Of a stretch of DNA of 64,000 nt, positions 45,430 to 56,137 are shown one piece after another. This DNA comes from Bagarius yarrelli. Lineage: Eukaryota > Chordata > Actinopteri > Siluriformes > Sisoridae. The notes under the pieces were generated by a model that was not told the origin of the DNA, ran no database searches, and was given only the letters and a program-made list of their open reading frames with translations. Within the stretch, counting starts at the first letter, position 1, and every line of letters begins with the position of its first letter. The position numbers were made by a program, and so were the translations under genes. The stretch covers positions 372,001 to 436,000 of the forward strand of contig VCAZ01000152.1 of assembly GCA_005784505.1 (NCBI GenBank). The letters run 5' to 3'.

Positions 45430-46320
45430 ATTCTGCCAGCTGGATGGCGGGCATGTAAAGACTTACTTAAGGTCTGACAAGAGGCAGTATGACATAGAGT
45501 TTGCCCCGTGGTGGGCTCCGCACAAATGTGCTGCTTGATAAAAAGGAGGTCTGGGGTCAGACAACAGAAACAGTCTTGGAACAATTTGGTGCAACGCCAC
45601 CCCGAAGGGCGGGAACACTGGGGGCAGCGCACAGGACTATAGAGGACATGGATTTCATTCACAGGTTGTAGAACTTGGCAAATGTACTGTAAGTAGTCCA
45701 ACTCATACATATGTCTGCTAGTGAGGCCCTGTTTGCCAGGGCTGAAGCGGCAGCCATCCCCCTGTTGGTGGTAGCCCCATAGGGCAGGGTAAATCCCTGG
45801 TAGGCTTCGAGGATTACTTTCACTATCCAATGGAATATCCATAGCAATAGAAGACCTGATTAGAGCACCTTAAATTAAACAAATGAAGCATTATTCAGGT
45901 TAATGTTGAAAACAGCTTTACCTATTAAAGTGCAAGATCAACTGGAATCAGTGGTAGGGCAATGCCCTGGTCTAAATTCAAAGCAAATTTGATTTATCAT
46001 ACAGAACTAAACTGAAAGAAGGTGCATCTGAAGCTCTGAATGTGGTTCAGGTATACCCAAGGGCTCATACCAGACAGATCCCTAAAGGGAGTGGTGGGCA
46101 CCTTGGGTACGTATCCTGACCTGGATCTTAAATAAACTTGAGAGTCTGCCAGGTGAAATTCTAGGCACGCTGCAGTGATAGAGAGGGCTTAGAAGCCCTC
46201 CACCCTCTTGATTAAGGCAGAGCTGTCTTGAGCTCTGTAAGACCACAGAGAGGTTCCAAGAGGGAATAAGGCACGGCACCAGATGGCATAGCCTCCGGCA
46301 GCCTTTTATGAACCTAACCA
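45430..46320 (-). pseudogene. DIRS tyrosine recombinase (copy 3)
   Basis: 46320-46250 reads MVRFIKGCRRLCHLVPC and LIPSWNLSVVLQSS, the N-terminal part of DIRS recombinase. After an ERV-A patch (45868-46027), 45847-45659 reads LPYGATTNRGMAAASALANR and STFAKFYNL. These keep the second catalytic arginine (NRGMAA, about 45763) and the nucleophile tyrosine (KFYNL, about 45670). The first arginine and histidine region lies in the interrupted middle and is not clear. DIRS elements use this enzyme in place of an integrase. Confidence 0.75.
45868..46027 (+). repeat. ERV-A gag patch embedded in DIRS recombinase
   Basis: About 160 bases, from CTTAAATTAAACAAATGAAG to CTGAAAGAAGGTGC, match 43594-43749 with few differences. 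They are flanked on both sides by DIRS recombinase sequence. No target duplication or ERV termini are seen at the edges. Confidence 0.8.
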
Positions 46321-46524
46321 CCAGATCGTGCTATCCCATTGCTCTGCCCCCAAAGTGTCATGGTACGCCATAATAGCAGCCAGATAAACCTCACTTGTGG
46401 GCAGAAAGGTGCCAGTGTGTCTGTGCCGGGGGGATCTCGGTCAGGAAATACCACAATTGGCAGTGGATAGATTCTGTGAATGCGATCTGTTCTCTGGGTG
46501 TAGCTTTCGCTTGCCCCAGACCTG

Positions 46525-47150
46525 TCATAAGATCACATCCGCCACATGATTAAGGTTGCTCGGAAAATGAGTTGATCGCACAGATGAGCCTGTGCTGGCT
46601 CCACAGCAGGAGATGGCAGGCAAGCTGTGCCATGTTTTAGGGGTGTACACCACTCTCTTGATGTATGCAGTTACCGCAGTGTTATCAGAATGGATCAACG
46701 CGTGCTTGTCATGAATCATGGGCCGAATCCCCTGAAGGACCTCTGAAAATGTTTGAGGGGGACCACCGAGCTGAGCTTGAGGAAGCTCTCTGGAGATAGT
46801 TGGCCCGTCATCATGACTGAGTCATGGGCAAAGTGTTGGAGAACCCTGACCCTTTGCGCAACCACAATTTCTTGCAAGTGAGCTACGATTAGCCAGTCGT
46901 CAAGATACTTGAGGATGCATACACCTCCCGAAGGGGAGGTCTCCCGAAGGGGTGCTAAAGCAGCCTCCGCAAGCTTTGTAAAGACACACTGTGACAGAAA
47001 CAACCTGAAGGAGAGGACCTTGTGACAGGGCACCAACATACCAGGATTTCACAGAGAATGGCATGTTCCATGATTTTGTCAGCACCTTGTGTACCTTAGT
47101 GTTGTGACTGAAGCCTAAGGGATTGACTCTGCATGACCCCCCGCTGATCA
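46525..47150 (-). pseudogene. DIRS RT-RNase H (copy 3)
   Basis: RT end: FTKLAEAALAPLRETSPSGG and VCILKYLDDWLIVAHLQEIV (intact YLDD, about 46905). RNase H: MIHDKHALIHSDNTAVTAYI and PSNLNHVADVIL. The first half of RT is deleted, joining ORF1 sequence to this point. Unlike copies 1 and 2 the catalytic DD is intact, but the truncation makes the protein inactive. Confidence 0.85.
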
Positions 47151-47269
47151 TTCAATGCGATGGGCCGACCTTATCCAGAAACACACGGCTGAGAAGACAT
47201 GAAAAATCATAAGGTGCCCTTACCGAGAAAAAAATTGCTCTCAGAAAGTCTGGGGCGTGACCGGCTATG

Positions 47270-48170
47270 CAGATTCTGCTTGTTTAATTTCATGTGCCCT
47301 ATTTATACTTATGCCTTAATTTTTCTTGCTGCTAAGCAGGGTAACTGCTCTGGTAACTACTTTTGCTTATTCATATATAGATATATACTTGTCCACAGGC
47401 TAACTATTTTGCATAGGTTAGCTATATCAGACATCAGGCAACTTAGGTTTAATGTTTTTCCTTAATTCCTTCATTCTTTTCCAGCCCCTACTCCTACTCC
47501 TAGGATTTAGGCTTTACGTCACTATCAGCGTTTTATGCTGTCGCATCTAACTGCCTTATCACGCCTGGTCTTAGACTACACTTCTTTCCTGGATCATCCT
47601 TATGCTGCCAACATGCCAATACAAACATCTCCTTCTTCCCAGAAGAAGGCACTGTCTCTTCTCCCAAGATGCAGACTGTTTCCACTCAAACAGAGGAAAT
47701 CAATCCTGCTCAAGCTTCTCCTGACACCGCCTCCATGACTGCAGTTTCCTTATCTTCTCACACCACATTCTTCTGGCACGCTCCACAATCTCCTCTACTC
47801 CCGCTGTGCCTGCTGGATTACACTCCAACCTCCCCTGTTGTTTTCTGTTCTTACTGTAATAAATAAGAACTTTTATCTAAACCTATTCTGTGTCTGTTGT
47901 CCATTATTAAATAAACACATACAAGCTGCTGTCCTTCTTTTATTAATCATAAGCCTAAACACGCATAAGCTGTTTTTCCGAACTGTATGAAAAATCTAAA
48001 ATCTAAGCCAATATCTTAATTTGATAGCACTCATTTAGGTCATTTCAGTTCCTAATTGTAGTGCTACACCTAATATCTACACCTAATGTCTACATCATAC
48101 CATTATTAACAGTATATTCCATATTATCATATTACCATGATCTGAGATCAAGCTAAAATCTCAAAAATTT
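47270..48170 (+). repeat. TQT repeat, copy 2
   Basis: Matches 60150-61180 almost throughout: TATTTATACTTATGYCTTAATT (TATA-like), GCTGCTAAGCAGGGTAACTG, CCCCTACTCCTACTCCTAGG, CGTTTTATGCTGTC. A coding-like segment reads MQTVSTQTEEINPAQASPDT, then SSHTTFFWHAPQSP and FCSYCNK*, then AATAAATAAGAAC and TCTGTGTCTGTTG. It is shorter than copy 3 by a deletion in the Ser-rich part. The family is unknown to me. Confidence 0.6.
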
Positions 48171-48174
48171 TTCC

Positions 48175-48990
48175 CCCTCTGAGACTATTTAAGTCTCACA
48201 ATTGCCTTTCCCCCCAAGACGTTAGACGTGTGATTAAACTTGTTGTGCCTTTTGTTACTTTTGTTTTGTTAAACTCTTTCTTATAGGTTTCCCAGTAATG
48301 AATTCATAACCTCATAACCATTATATTCACTGTTATATTCACAATCCCCCTCATTATATTTACTATTATATTATATTATATAATTAACATTCTTACCCCT
48401 TTTTTATCTCAACGACTAATATTTGCTATATCTTGAAATTCAACCCTTTTTCACATGTGACTGAAAAGGTTGCTCACTCTTAAAAGGGTGAGTTAGGAGT
48501 GGGGGAAAAACCCTCATAGGCCAATTGCATCTGCCAACAATGTTGCGTGACAGTGTAGTAATACAACACGCCCAGCATTGTAATTAACAACAAATGGTAC
48601 AATTGTAATAAACAACAGATGGTACAATTATAAAGATATTTTCGATACAAATATTCAAAAGAAGAAAAGGAAAGGAAAAGTAAAAGACAAAAAGACAGTA
48701 ATGTGTGGCTAAGACATGTGAGGGCTGGAAACCTTAAAAAAGGTCTCTGAGATGGGATTCCAGTTTCATAGCCTTATATACCCAAAGATGCGTGGGAAGT
48801 GGTAGCGCAGTGGTTAAGTTGTTGGACTACCAACATAAGGACCTGGGTTCATCTCCCAGCCCCACCAAGCCACCGCTGCTGGGTCCCTGAGCCCCAAATT
48901 GCTCAGTTGTATAACAAGGAAAATTGTAAGTCGCTCTGGATAAGGGCGTCCGCCATATGCTGTAAATTTAAAGGCTCTTTTTGTCAGTGT
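48175..48990 (-). repeat. LTR of minus-strand ERV-B (probable), with SINE
   Basis: On the minus strand, downstream of env-like sequence, GGGTATATAAGGCTATG (TATA, about 48776) leads into a transcribed-looking region with two direct repeats of a motif like TGTACCATCTGTTGTTTATT (48591-48640) and ends before 48430. A SINE is inserted just upstream of the TATA box at 48792-48972. The LTR edges are not defined. Confidence 0.45.
48792..48972 (+). repeat. tRNA-derived SINE (family 2)
   Basis: GTGGTAGCGCAGTGGTTAAG, CTGGGTTCATCTCCCAGC (B-box region), CCACCGCTGCTGGGTCCCTGA, TTGCTCAGTTGTATAACAAGG and GTAAGTCGCTCTGGATAAGG. Same family as 33164-33356, lacking a short GCAAGGCCCTTAAC block. Confidence 0.85.
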
Positions 48991-48999
48991 TCGCCAAAC

Positions 49000-50330
49000 A
49001 GGTTCACATAGTAGTCCTCTGCCTGCCTGACAGAAATTATAGCAAACAATAGCCATAGTATCCGAGAAGCAGGCAGATATGTCATTGGCAGGCGAGGATG
49101 GCGGTGCCAGCTGCCACATATGCATTTGCTCAGAGTCTTTGTATGAGGTTGTATGAACATAACTTAATCGGAACCTTATGAATCTCAGTCTTTTGTAAAA
49201 TCCCTAGGGTTAGAAGATACGCATAGGTAGGTCTCTGTCCAGTGGGATAACAGCACAAAACACATTCACCTATAGAGGAATTACGAGTTGCTCCATTGCC
49301 TGAGCCTATTAGCCCATAGAAGTAGACGTGAAATTCGGAAGAAGACGTGAATTCCTTCTCAAGGTGCTGGCCCAGAAGTTACTAATATGAAACATGTATT
49401 TCCTGCCTGAGCTTCCAGCAATTATTGCATCCAAGGTCCTATCTGGTAGAAGATATAGCGGCTGCGCCGGCAGTGCCTGCAACTCCTGGGCAAAGCCTGA
49501 TTTCCTAGATGACCAGGGGTTGTAATCACAAAATACTACTGTAATTTCTTGGATGATAGTCTGTTGCACAATACCCTGTGCAATCACAAAAGCATGTAAG
49601 GTGTGGCTGCTATTTAGGATATAGGATAGCATGTATCTAGAGGCAGCTTTTAATTCAGAGAAACATTGTGCTATAGTTACTGAGTGGTGTAGGATATAGG
49701 TACGAACATTAACACCTAAACCTTTCCTTAAGTCATAGTACTGGTTGTAATCTGACTGTAACCATTTACCATTACTGGAGAACATATTGGCATGTCGCAT
49801 TAAAGCATGGACTGGTCTATATGGCTCAGGTAATGTAATCCAATGGTATGAGTCAAGGGCCGGACTATGTAAGGGCTGATAGGTGTACCATGACGTTGAC
49901 TTAGGGTTATTTTGCCCTCTCCAGTGACGTAGAGACCAATGGTCATGTGCTACCTCTCACGAGCTCGCAGGCTAAGCAGTTTTCTATTGTCTAATCGATC
50001 TCATAGGTTGTTTCTCTGGCTTTATTCATCAGCTGAGCACAGCTATGCTGTAGCACTTGTATTACTTGTGGGTCAAACAGGCCATAAGGTAGGAAAGGAT
50101 TTACTGCCATGGTTCTCTCTGCACACAAAGCTTTACAAACAACAACAGACAACAGGCATAATATACAGGCAGACAAAATATATTTCATGAATGATAGTTT
50201 TTACATGTTATCCCAGGTACATAATGGGTGATCCTTCATCATCTATATCCTTGACCAGGAATGCATCAGGCTCATATCTAATGTAAATCAATTTTGTATG
50301 GCCATCATAGTAGTTGTGTGAAGCTGTTCT
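49000..50330 (-). pseudogene. Probable ERV envelope-like coding remnant (ERV-B)
   Basis: On the minus strand, 50188-49991 starts with a signal-peptide-like MKYILSACILCLLSVVVCKA. 49800-49309 is a 163-residue open stretch with several Cys, Trp and aromatic residues, and a further stretch (49125-48814) follows. Size, the signal peptide and the LTR-like sequence downstream suggest env. I see no confident fusion peptide or CX6CC motif, so the assignment is inferential. The frames are broken by stops near 49990 and 49300. Confidence 0.45.
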
Positions 50331-50439
50331 GAAATTAGCCCTAATGCTGCTATGGGGTGATTGATAAATTCTAAAGCCTTAGAATGGGCATCTCTGTCTG
50401 GGACTCACTCATTTCCACATCATTGGATCACTTCCTGTG

Positions 50440-51644
50440 GAACTAAAGGGGTTTTTGAGTATTTTTTAGTATCCACCCAGCTACTCAGGCTGCAACAAGG
50501 GGAGATTACAACAGTCGAATATTTCATATGCTTTCGCACCCTGGCTGCACAGAGTGGGTGGAATGAGGTGTCTTTAAAATCTGTATTTAAGAATGGATTA
50601 AACCCCTCCTTTACAAGTGGAGCTCACATGTAGAGAAGATACAGGTTCCTTTTCTCAATTCGTGAGCAGGGCTGTTAGTCTAGATAACCTGCTACGTAAC
50701 AGCCCTACAGCACTTTTCCTCCGCTGAGCTCATCTCACAGCGCGGCGGTGGACGAGCCCATGCAGGTGGGGTTCGCTAAGTTGACACCCCAGGAGAAGCA
50801 GCGTCGTCTACAGCATCGTCTGTGTCTTTACTGTGGGGGTTCTAATCATATCGCCTCTTCATGCCCTCAAAAGACCTCTCGACGCCAAGCTAAAGTGTGT
50901 TTTCCGGTTTATTCATTTCCTTCAGTCAAGTGCTTATCATTGACAGCAGCCCTCAGAGTTGACTCAATCTGTCATCCTTTTCCAGCACTAGTGGACTCCG
51001 GAGCATCATTAAATCTTATCAACAATCAAGTGCTCCAAGATCTCCAGATTCCTCTGACACCCTGTAATCCACCCATCCGTATCTCTGCAATCGATGGAAG
51101 ACTTATCAGCCCAGCCATTACCCAGCATACCACTCTCATTACCCTGACTGTCAGAGAGCTCCACGAGAAACTTATCTCTTTCTATGTGGTGTCCTCCCCT
51201 CATGCTCCCGTAATCTTGGGTTACCCATGGTTGAATAAACATAACCCAACCATCTCCTGGACCGAGAGAGACATTGCTCACTGGTCGTCACACTGTCAAC
51301 AGCACTGCCTCCCTTCTCTACCTCCGCCACCGTGTTTAACCACTGACGCCGAAGTTCGAGATCACTGCAACCCTCTCACATCCCTGTTGTCTATCATGAT
51401 CTTCTGGAAGTATTCCAAGACCAAGACCAAGGCCTCTGAACTACCCTCACACCGCAGTAATGACTGTGCCACCGAGCTTTTGGCTAACGCCATACCACCT
51501 CGCAGCCAAGTTTATTTCTTGAGGAGTATGTCGAGGAGGCTCTGGCTGCTGGATTTATTCAATCCTCTACCTCACCTGCGGCATCAGGATTGTTCTTTGT
51601 TAAAAAGAAGGATGGAGTGCCTACAACTTGATCTGTATACGTAA
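50440..51644 (+). pseudogene. Gypsy gag C-terminus, protease and RT start
   Basis: Gag: TTVEYFICFRTLAAQSGWNE (50508-50567). The ORF from 50748 carries CLYCGGSNHIASSC, a CX2CX4HX4C zinc knuckle (residues 26-39), then LVDSGASLNLI with the protease catalytic DSGA (D at residue 83), then VILGYPWLNKHNPTISW, the protease C-terminal block. From residue 220 the text shifts frame toward RT (SRRLWLLDLF is out of frame). It encodes a fused gag-protease without stop for 298 residues. Confidence 0.85.
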
Positions 51645-52340
51645 GGGTGGTGAATGGAAGACAGCTTTTATTACCGCTAGAGGTCACTATGAGTACCTAG
51701 TCATGCCGTATGGACTGTCTAATGCTCCAGCCGTTTTCCAGTCATTTATTAATGACATCTTCAGAGACCTGAGAAATGTTTATGTTATCACATACATCGA
51801 TGATATTCTCATCTACTCACATACACCCTCCCAACATGTGAGATATGTAAGGACCGTACTGCTTCATTTGCTTAGAAATAAGCTGTTTGTAAAGGCTAAA
51901 ATGTGACTTCCATCAGACTCACATTCAGTTCCTGGGGTATAACATTAGTGCCAACAGGGTATCCATGGATGAATCCACGGTGGCAGCGGTGACCGACTGC
52001 CCTCAACACACTACAGTCAAGGAATTACATTTGAATTACAAGAAGCCATTTGTGGTTGAAGTAGATGCTTCGGACTGTGGGGTTGGGGCGGTTTTATCTC
52101 AGCGTCACGGTGTGCCTTCAAAACTTCATCCATGTGCGTTTTTCTCACGCAAACTTAACCCCGCTAAACAAAATAATGACGTAGGAAATAAGGAATTGTT
52201 GGCCATAAAGGAGGCACTCGGTGAGTGGAGACACTGGTTAGAGGGAAGCAAACACCCGTTCCTGGTTATCACAGACCATAAGAATTTGGCGTACCTGCAA
52301 ACTGCTGAGCCAGATGGGCCCTTTTCTTCACCGGGTTAAA
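51628..52340 (+). pseudogene. Gypsy RT palm and RNase H
   Basis: GEWKTAFITARGHYEYLVMP, YGLSNAPAVFQSFINDIFRD and YVITYIDDILIYSH (YIDD). The frame ends at a stop in KAKM*. RNase H resumes at 52040 with KPFVVEVDASDCGVGAVLSQ, AFFSRKLNPAKQNNDVGNKE and HWLEGSKHPFLVITDHKNLA. The first part of RT (51620) and the thumb (51990-52025) are deleted. Confidence 0.9.
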
Positions 52341-53370
52341 GTTCACAGTAACTTACCGCCCGGGCAGAAAGAATAGTAAAGCCGTCGCCCTGATTAGACG
52401 CTATGACTCTCCCCATCCTTGTAAGAACCCGGACACCATTCTGGATCCTGGTCTGGTGATTCGTTGGGATATGGATGCTGAGATTACTGCCAAGCAGCGG
52501 AATGACCCGCCTCCCGTTAACTGTCCCAATAACAAGGTCTTTGTGCCAACAACTCTTCGCAGTTGAGTTATTTCCTGGGTTCACACATCTTTGAGTGAGG
52601 GACACCCTGTTATACAGAGAACTAAGGAACTCGTCGAGAATGCTTATTGGTAGCCCAACCTCTGTCAGGATGTGGAGAGGTTCGTAAGGGGCTGCAGCAC
52701 CTGCGCCCAGTCCAAGACTCCCCGCCACCTTCCTGAAGGCTTACTGGAACCTCTTCCCAATTCACCTCTTGTCTCTGTCAGAGACTAGACATTAATGTCA
52801 GTTTGACCTCTGGATATCACCCCAGTCTAACGGCCAGGTCGAGCGACTAAATCAAGAACTGGGAAGGTACCTGCGTTCATATTGTTCACGTGAACAAGCA
52901 AGATGGAGCGAGTTTCTCCCTTGGGCAGAATACGCCCAAAACTTGCTAACCCACTTTTCTAGGGGGCTCACTCCCTTTCAGTGTGTGCTGGGCTATCAGC
53001 CGCCCATGTTCCTTTGGTCCGGAGAGCCGTCCAATGTCCCAGCCATGGAAGACTGGATGTAACGCAGCACTTAGGTCTGGGAATCTGCACATGCTCGTTT
53101 GCAGTGGGCAGTCAGGGCCCAACGCATTCAGGCGGATCAGCGGCGGCGTCCACATCCCAATTACCACCTGTGATCTGCGGCTACGGTAACCCAGCAGAAA
53201 GCTAAGCCCAAAGATTATTAAACAGATCAACCCTGTTACTTACAGATTAGAGGTCCCTCCTTCCTATCGCATCTCACCGTCCTTCCATGTTTCACTTTTG
53301 AAGCCTCACCATCCCTCCACAACTGAAGCACCTCAGGCCCTCGAACCTCCAGCTTCCATCGAAATTGAAG
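52341..53370 (+). pseudogene. Gypsy integrase with core deletion
   Basis: Text equivalent to TVTYRPGRKNSKA (52348-52386), VISWVHTSLSEGHPVIQRTK, CSTCAQSKTPRHLPEGLLEP (zinc-binding end), then a deletion of the core: RLDINVSLTSGYHP follows directly (about 52786). The C-terminal end gives INPVTYRLEVPPSYRISPSF and HVSLLKPHHP. Two of the three catalytic residues are lost with the deletion. Confidence 0.85.
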
Positions 53371-53384
53371 GTACGAAGTATGAA

Positions 53385-54370
53385 TAAAAGGTTTTTTATG
53401 TCATACTCTTTTCTAGCTTCTTCCAGCTCATCAGTGATCTCTTTTACTGATAAATACCTATTATTTCATGCATAATGTCTTAAAAAAAATCCTTTCCATT
53501 TCTTACAATATGCTTGGTTGGTTTAATATCTCATTACCTCCTTTCGATATAAAATCAACTTTTGAGATAAAAAAAACCCAACTTCTTTATGAAAATCCGG
53601 TATTCCTTTCAACATCCATTCTTTTATTTTCATCCATCAAATAGTGTCCCCTAGGTTTACTTCTCCACATTTGTTTAAAAAAATATTTCGATGTATCTTT
53701 TCATTCCCCTTTTCTTGATCATCTATGTTCTTTCTAATCACTTTAATTTTTATACTTTTTTTCTTTAATTCTACATTGCATAATCCCATCCCATCATCTG
53801 TCCTATCAAAGTATTGTAAGCAACTCTTGGTTTTTTTTCTCCCAAACAAATTCTAAAACACATCTTATTATTCTTAGTTTTCACCCATTTTGGTATTGAT
53901 CTCACAGATAAAGTATACCACATTTTAGATAACATTAAAGCAGTTACCACTAAAATTTTCCCTAAAACTTAAATAACTTCCTCTCCAAAGTATTAATCTC
54001 CTTTCAATTTCCCCCACCAACTTTCTCATCTTTACATAAATACACACCTAGAATTTTAGCTTCTTTTACCCCCTCAAATTTAAAAATTCCTATTAAATTT
54101 GGTATTTTTCCAACCTACATGTACACTGCTTTTTCTTCATTAACTCGTGCACCTGTGCCTTTACCCTATCTTCCTACCTTTCACAGAGAGTGGGAATCCT
54201 TGTCTAATTGATCTTGATATTTTAAAGGGTTTTGTTAATTTCCCTTTCTTATCGTTAAACACTTCATATGAATTACCTTTAACATCTTTATTTATTAAAA
54301 TTGCCACTCCCCTTCCTATCCTTCTATCACCATTATCTTAAAACATTTACCCTTTCCATCTTTATCTTTT
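53385..54370 (-). mobile_element. L1/Tx1-type LINE ORF2 fragment, minus strand
   Basis: In minus-strand frames: ARVNEEKAVYM, EAKILGVYLCKDEKVGG, then ERKLFKF.GKILVV-like text and FVWEKK (53840-53860). 53849-53637 is an open stretch of 70 residues (LCNVELKKKSIKIKVIRKNI). This is the region after the RT palm in Tx1-like L1 elements. Many stops occur and no 3' tail is identified. Clade assignment is from a few blocks only. Confidence 0.6.
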
Positions 54371-55390
54371 ATTACCACCTGCATTAACACGTGTTTAAAA
54401 ACAGCTCTTGAGACTTAAAGCATTTTAATATATATGAATTAACTTTATTTCCCTACACTGTACACACGTGCAATGCATCTAAGCTCGTTTGCCTTATACC
54501 AAGTTCATACATATACAGTAATTTTTTTATCAAATACTCTGCTATGATGCAAACACTTTACCATAAAGCAAGTATTTTGCCAAAAATTCACATAAATAAT
54601 ACAAATGCCGTCAAACAAAATAATAAATAAATCTGTGATTGTGAATAAAAGTGCACAAAATAACTCAAACAATGAAGAATTTGTAATAATGACGTCAACG
54701 AAAGATTTGAATACACTACTAGACGGTCTACACTGAAAATAATAAGTGATGATAAAAAATAAGCGAAAAATAAGCAAATTAAAAATAAAAAAATTAAAAA
54801 GTGGAAAACAGATTTCTTGCAATGACAAAGTTTTCTAAAGATAGTTTGGCATCTCGAGGTATAAGTAGAACATAACTATAAAGTAAGATACACTACATAT
54901 CCAGTTGTATGCTCGAGTGACTAAGGCAGCGCATGTTTATTCATGCAAATAATATACTATGCTGGGTCTACTACCATGAACACACACAGTAGGAATACTA
55001 CCATGAACACACGTCTATGAGCACACTACAAGCCTCAAATACTCTGTTTTGCCTATTATATTATATGGAAGTATTTCGGAAAGAATATAGGAAGTAACGT
55101 ATACACAACCAATACAAAATGAAAGAATCGATCTACATGACGAGTCTTTGTTTCCCATATTTGTTTCCCATATCATATTATGGATTAGTTTAAAAGAAAC
55201 GACACATCACTACTTCTTATTGTACGACTATGCTGCGGAAATTCAAATAAAGTACATATTTTTCCAAAAATGCATTGAACCAGTAGCGAATTATTCTTAC
55301 CTTGTTACAGTACACGTTGGTATAGTTGTTAATTTTTAAAGGTTGACTAGGATTTCTTGTTGGAAAACATGCGGAAGAAAACTGGACAGG
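54371..55390. other. AT-rich stretch without recognised feature
   Basis: No family found on either strand. A short direct repeat of ACTACCATGAACACAC occurs at 54969 and 54997. The minus ORF 54505-54828 is low-complexity and AT-driven. Confidence 0.35.
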
Positions 55391-55396
55391 AAAAAA

Positions 55397-55443
55397 GCTT
55401 ACAGCACCTGGTATTTCCAGGTGGCCTCCCATCCAAGTACTGA
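55397..55443 (-). pseudogene. 5S rRNA 3'-end fragment
   Basis: The reverse complement reads GTACTTGGATGGGAGGCCAC then CTGGAAATACCAGGTGCTGT and AAGCTTTTTT. This is the 3' third of vertebrate 5S rRNA with a T-run terminator and a few substitutions. The internal promoter (A box, intermediate element) lies in the missing part. It is joined directly to ERV-A gag sequence. Confidence 0.8.
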
Positions 55444-55568
55444 CAAAAAAGTGAGAATAGAAGTAAGACACAATATAAAAGAAAGCAGCAATAAATACTT
55501 CGGCTATAGTACTCGAGAAAATAAAAAAATCTTCATAAGCAGCAAATGCAGAGAATGATGAGGGAGGT

Positions 55569-56137
55569 GTGCAAAGAGAAAATGTTGGAAGAAAGACTAA
55601 TAAATTGAAGAGGGGTTGTGGTGGAGAAAGTAAAAGTTTTTCTGAAAAGCACATGCAGACACAGTATCAGAAGAGAAGAGATAAAAGAAATTATGAACGT
55701 GACACAGAGGAGAAAAACATCATTATGTTCCCTGGACATTTATGGATGTAACAGGTTTGATAAACCGACTGCCAAATGTCTAGGATGGAGCCCAGAAATG
55801 GATTAGAAGATTCGAGGAGCATACTATTGGACATCACCTGGCTATAGGGGATGTAAAAGCGATATTATCCCAAGTATTGGGAAGAGCTAAAATGGCTGAA
55901 ATATTTGACAAAGCTGGACAAATAGCAATAGCGGACGACCCACACCAAGACCAGAGGCCCTTGGGGCCCTACAGAAACACCATTTGGGATGTGCTGAGAG
56001 CTGCCTACCCAACAAATGCTGATCCAGGGCGAGTAGAAAAACTTAAATTGGAAGAAAATAAGGGGATTGCTCCTCAAACTACAGAACGAATAGGAAGAAG
56101 AGATAAGTGCCTGCTGGAATTAAACAACTACAAGTAA
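55569..56137 (+). pseudogene. ERV-A gag (N-terminal charged region and capsid-like ORF), copy 3
   Basis: KRGCGGESKSFSEKHMQTQY is Lys/Glu-rich like copy 1 at 22180-22420. The ORF 55877-56137 (86 residues) carries MGRAKMAEIFDKAGQIAIAD and RPLGPYRNTIWDVLRAAYPT, with the look of a retroviral capsid helical region. It is the best-preserved gag piece of the family in this window. No L-domain or zinc finger is seen in it. Confidence 0.6.

Larger units (their letters stand above)
44622..47265 (-). mobile_element. DIRS-type retrotransposon, copy 3, with recombinase
   Basis: On the minus strand: fragment of ORF1 start (47240-47165), RT (47150-46720), RNase H (46719-46525), tyrosine recombinase (46320-45430) and terminal noncoding DNA (45300-44980 and 44705-44622, split by a SINE). 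The lower end ATGGTAACCCTCATTCCCTA is the inverse of the near-palindrome at 36660-36700. It replaced the end of an ERV-A gag region. ORF1 is mostly deleted. Confidence 0.8.
50430..53375 (+). mobile_element. Ty3/gypsy element, plus strand (gag-PR-RT-RNase H-IN)
   Basis: All gypsy domains follow in order with internal deletions: gag (50440-50870), protease (50960-51250), RT (51500-51910), RNase H (52030-52340), integrase (52560-53330). It has the same family motifs as the minus-strand element at 1.3-7.7 kb. No LTR is visible at either side; the L1/Tx1-type LINE begins right after 53375. Confidence 0.85.

Noticed and set aside
54961..55015. ACTACCATGAACACAC direct repeat as a minisatellite
   Set aside because: Only two units with a short spacer; too little to call.
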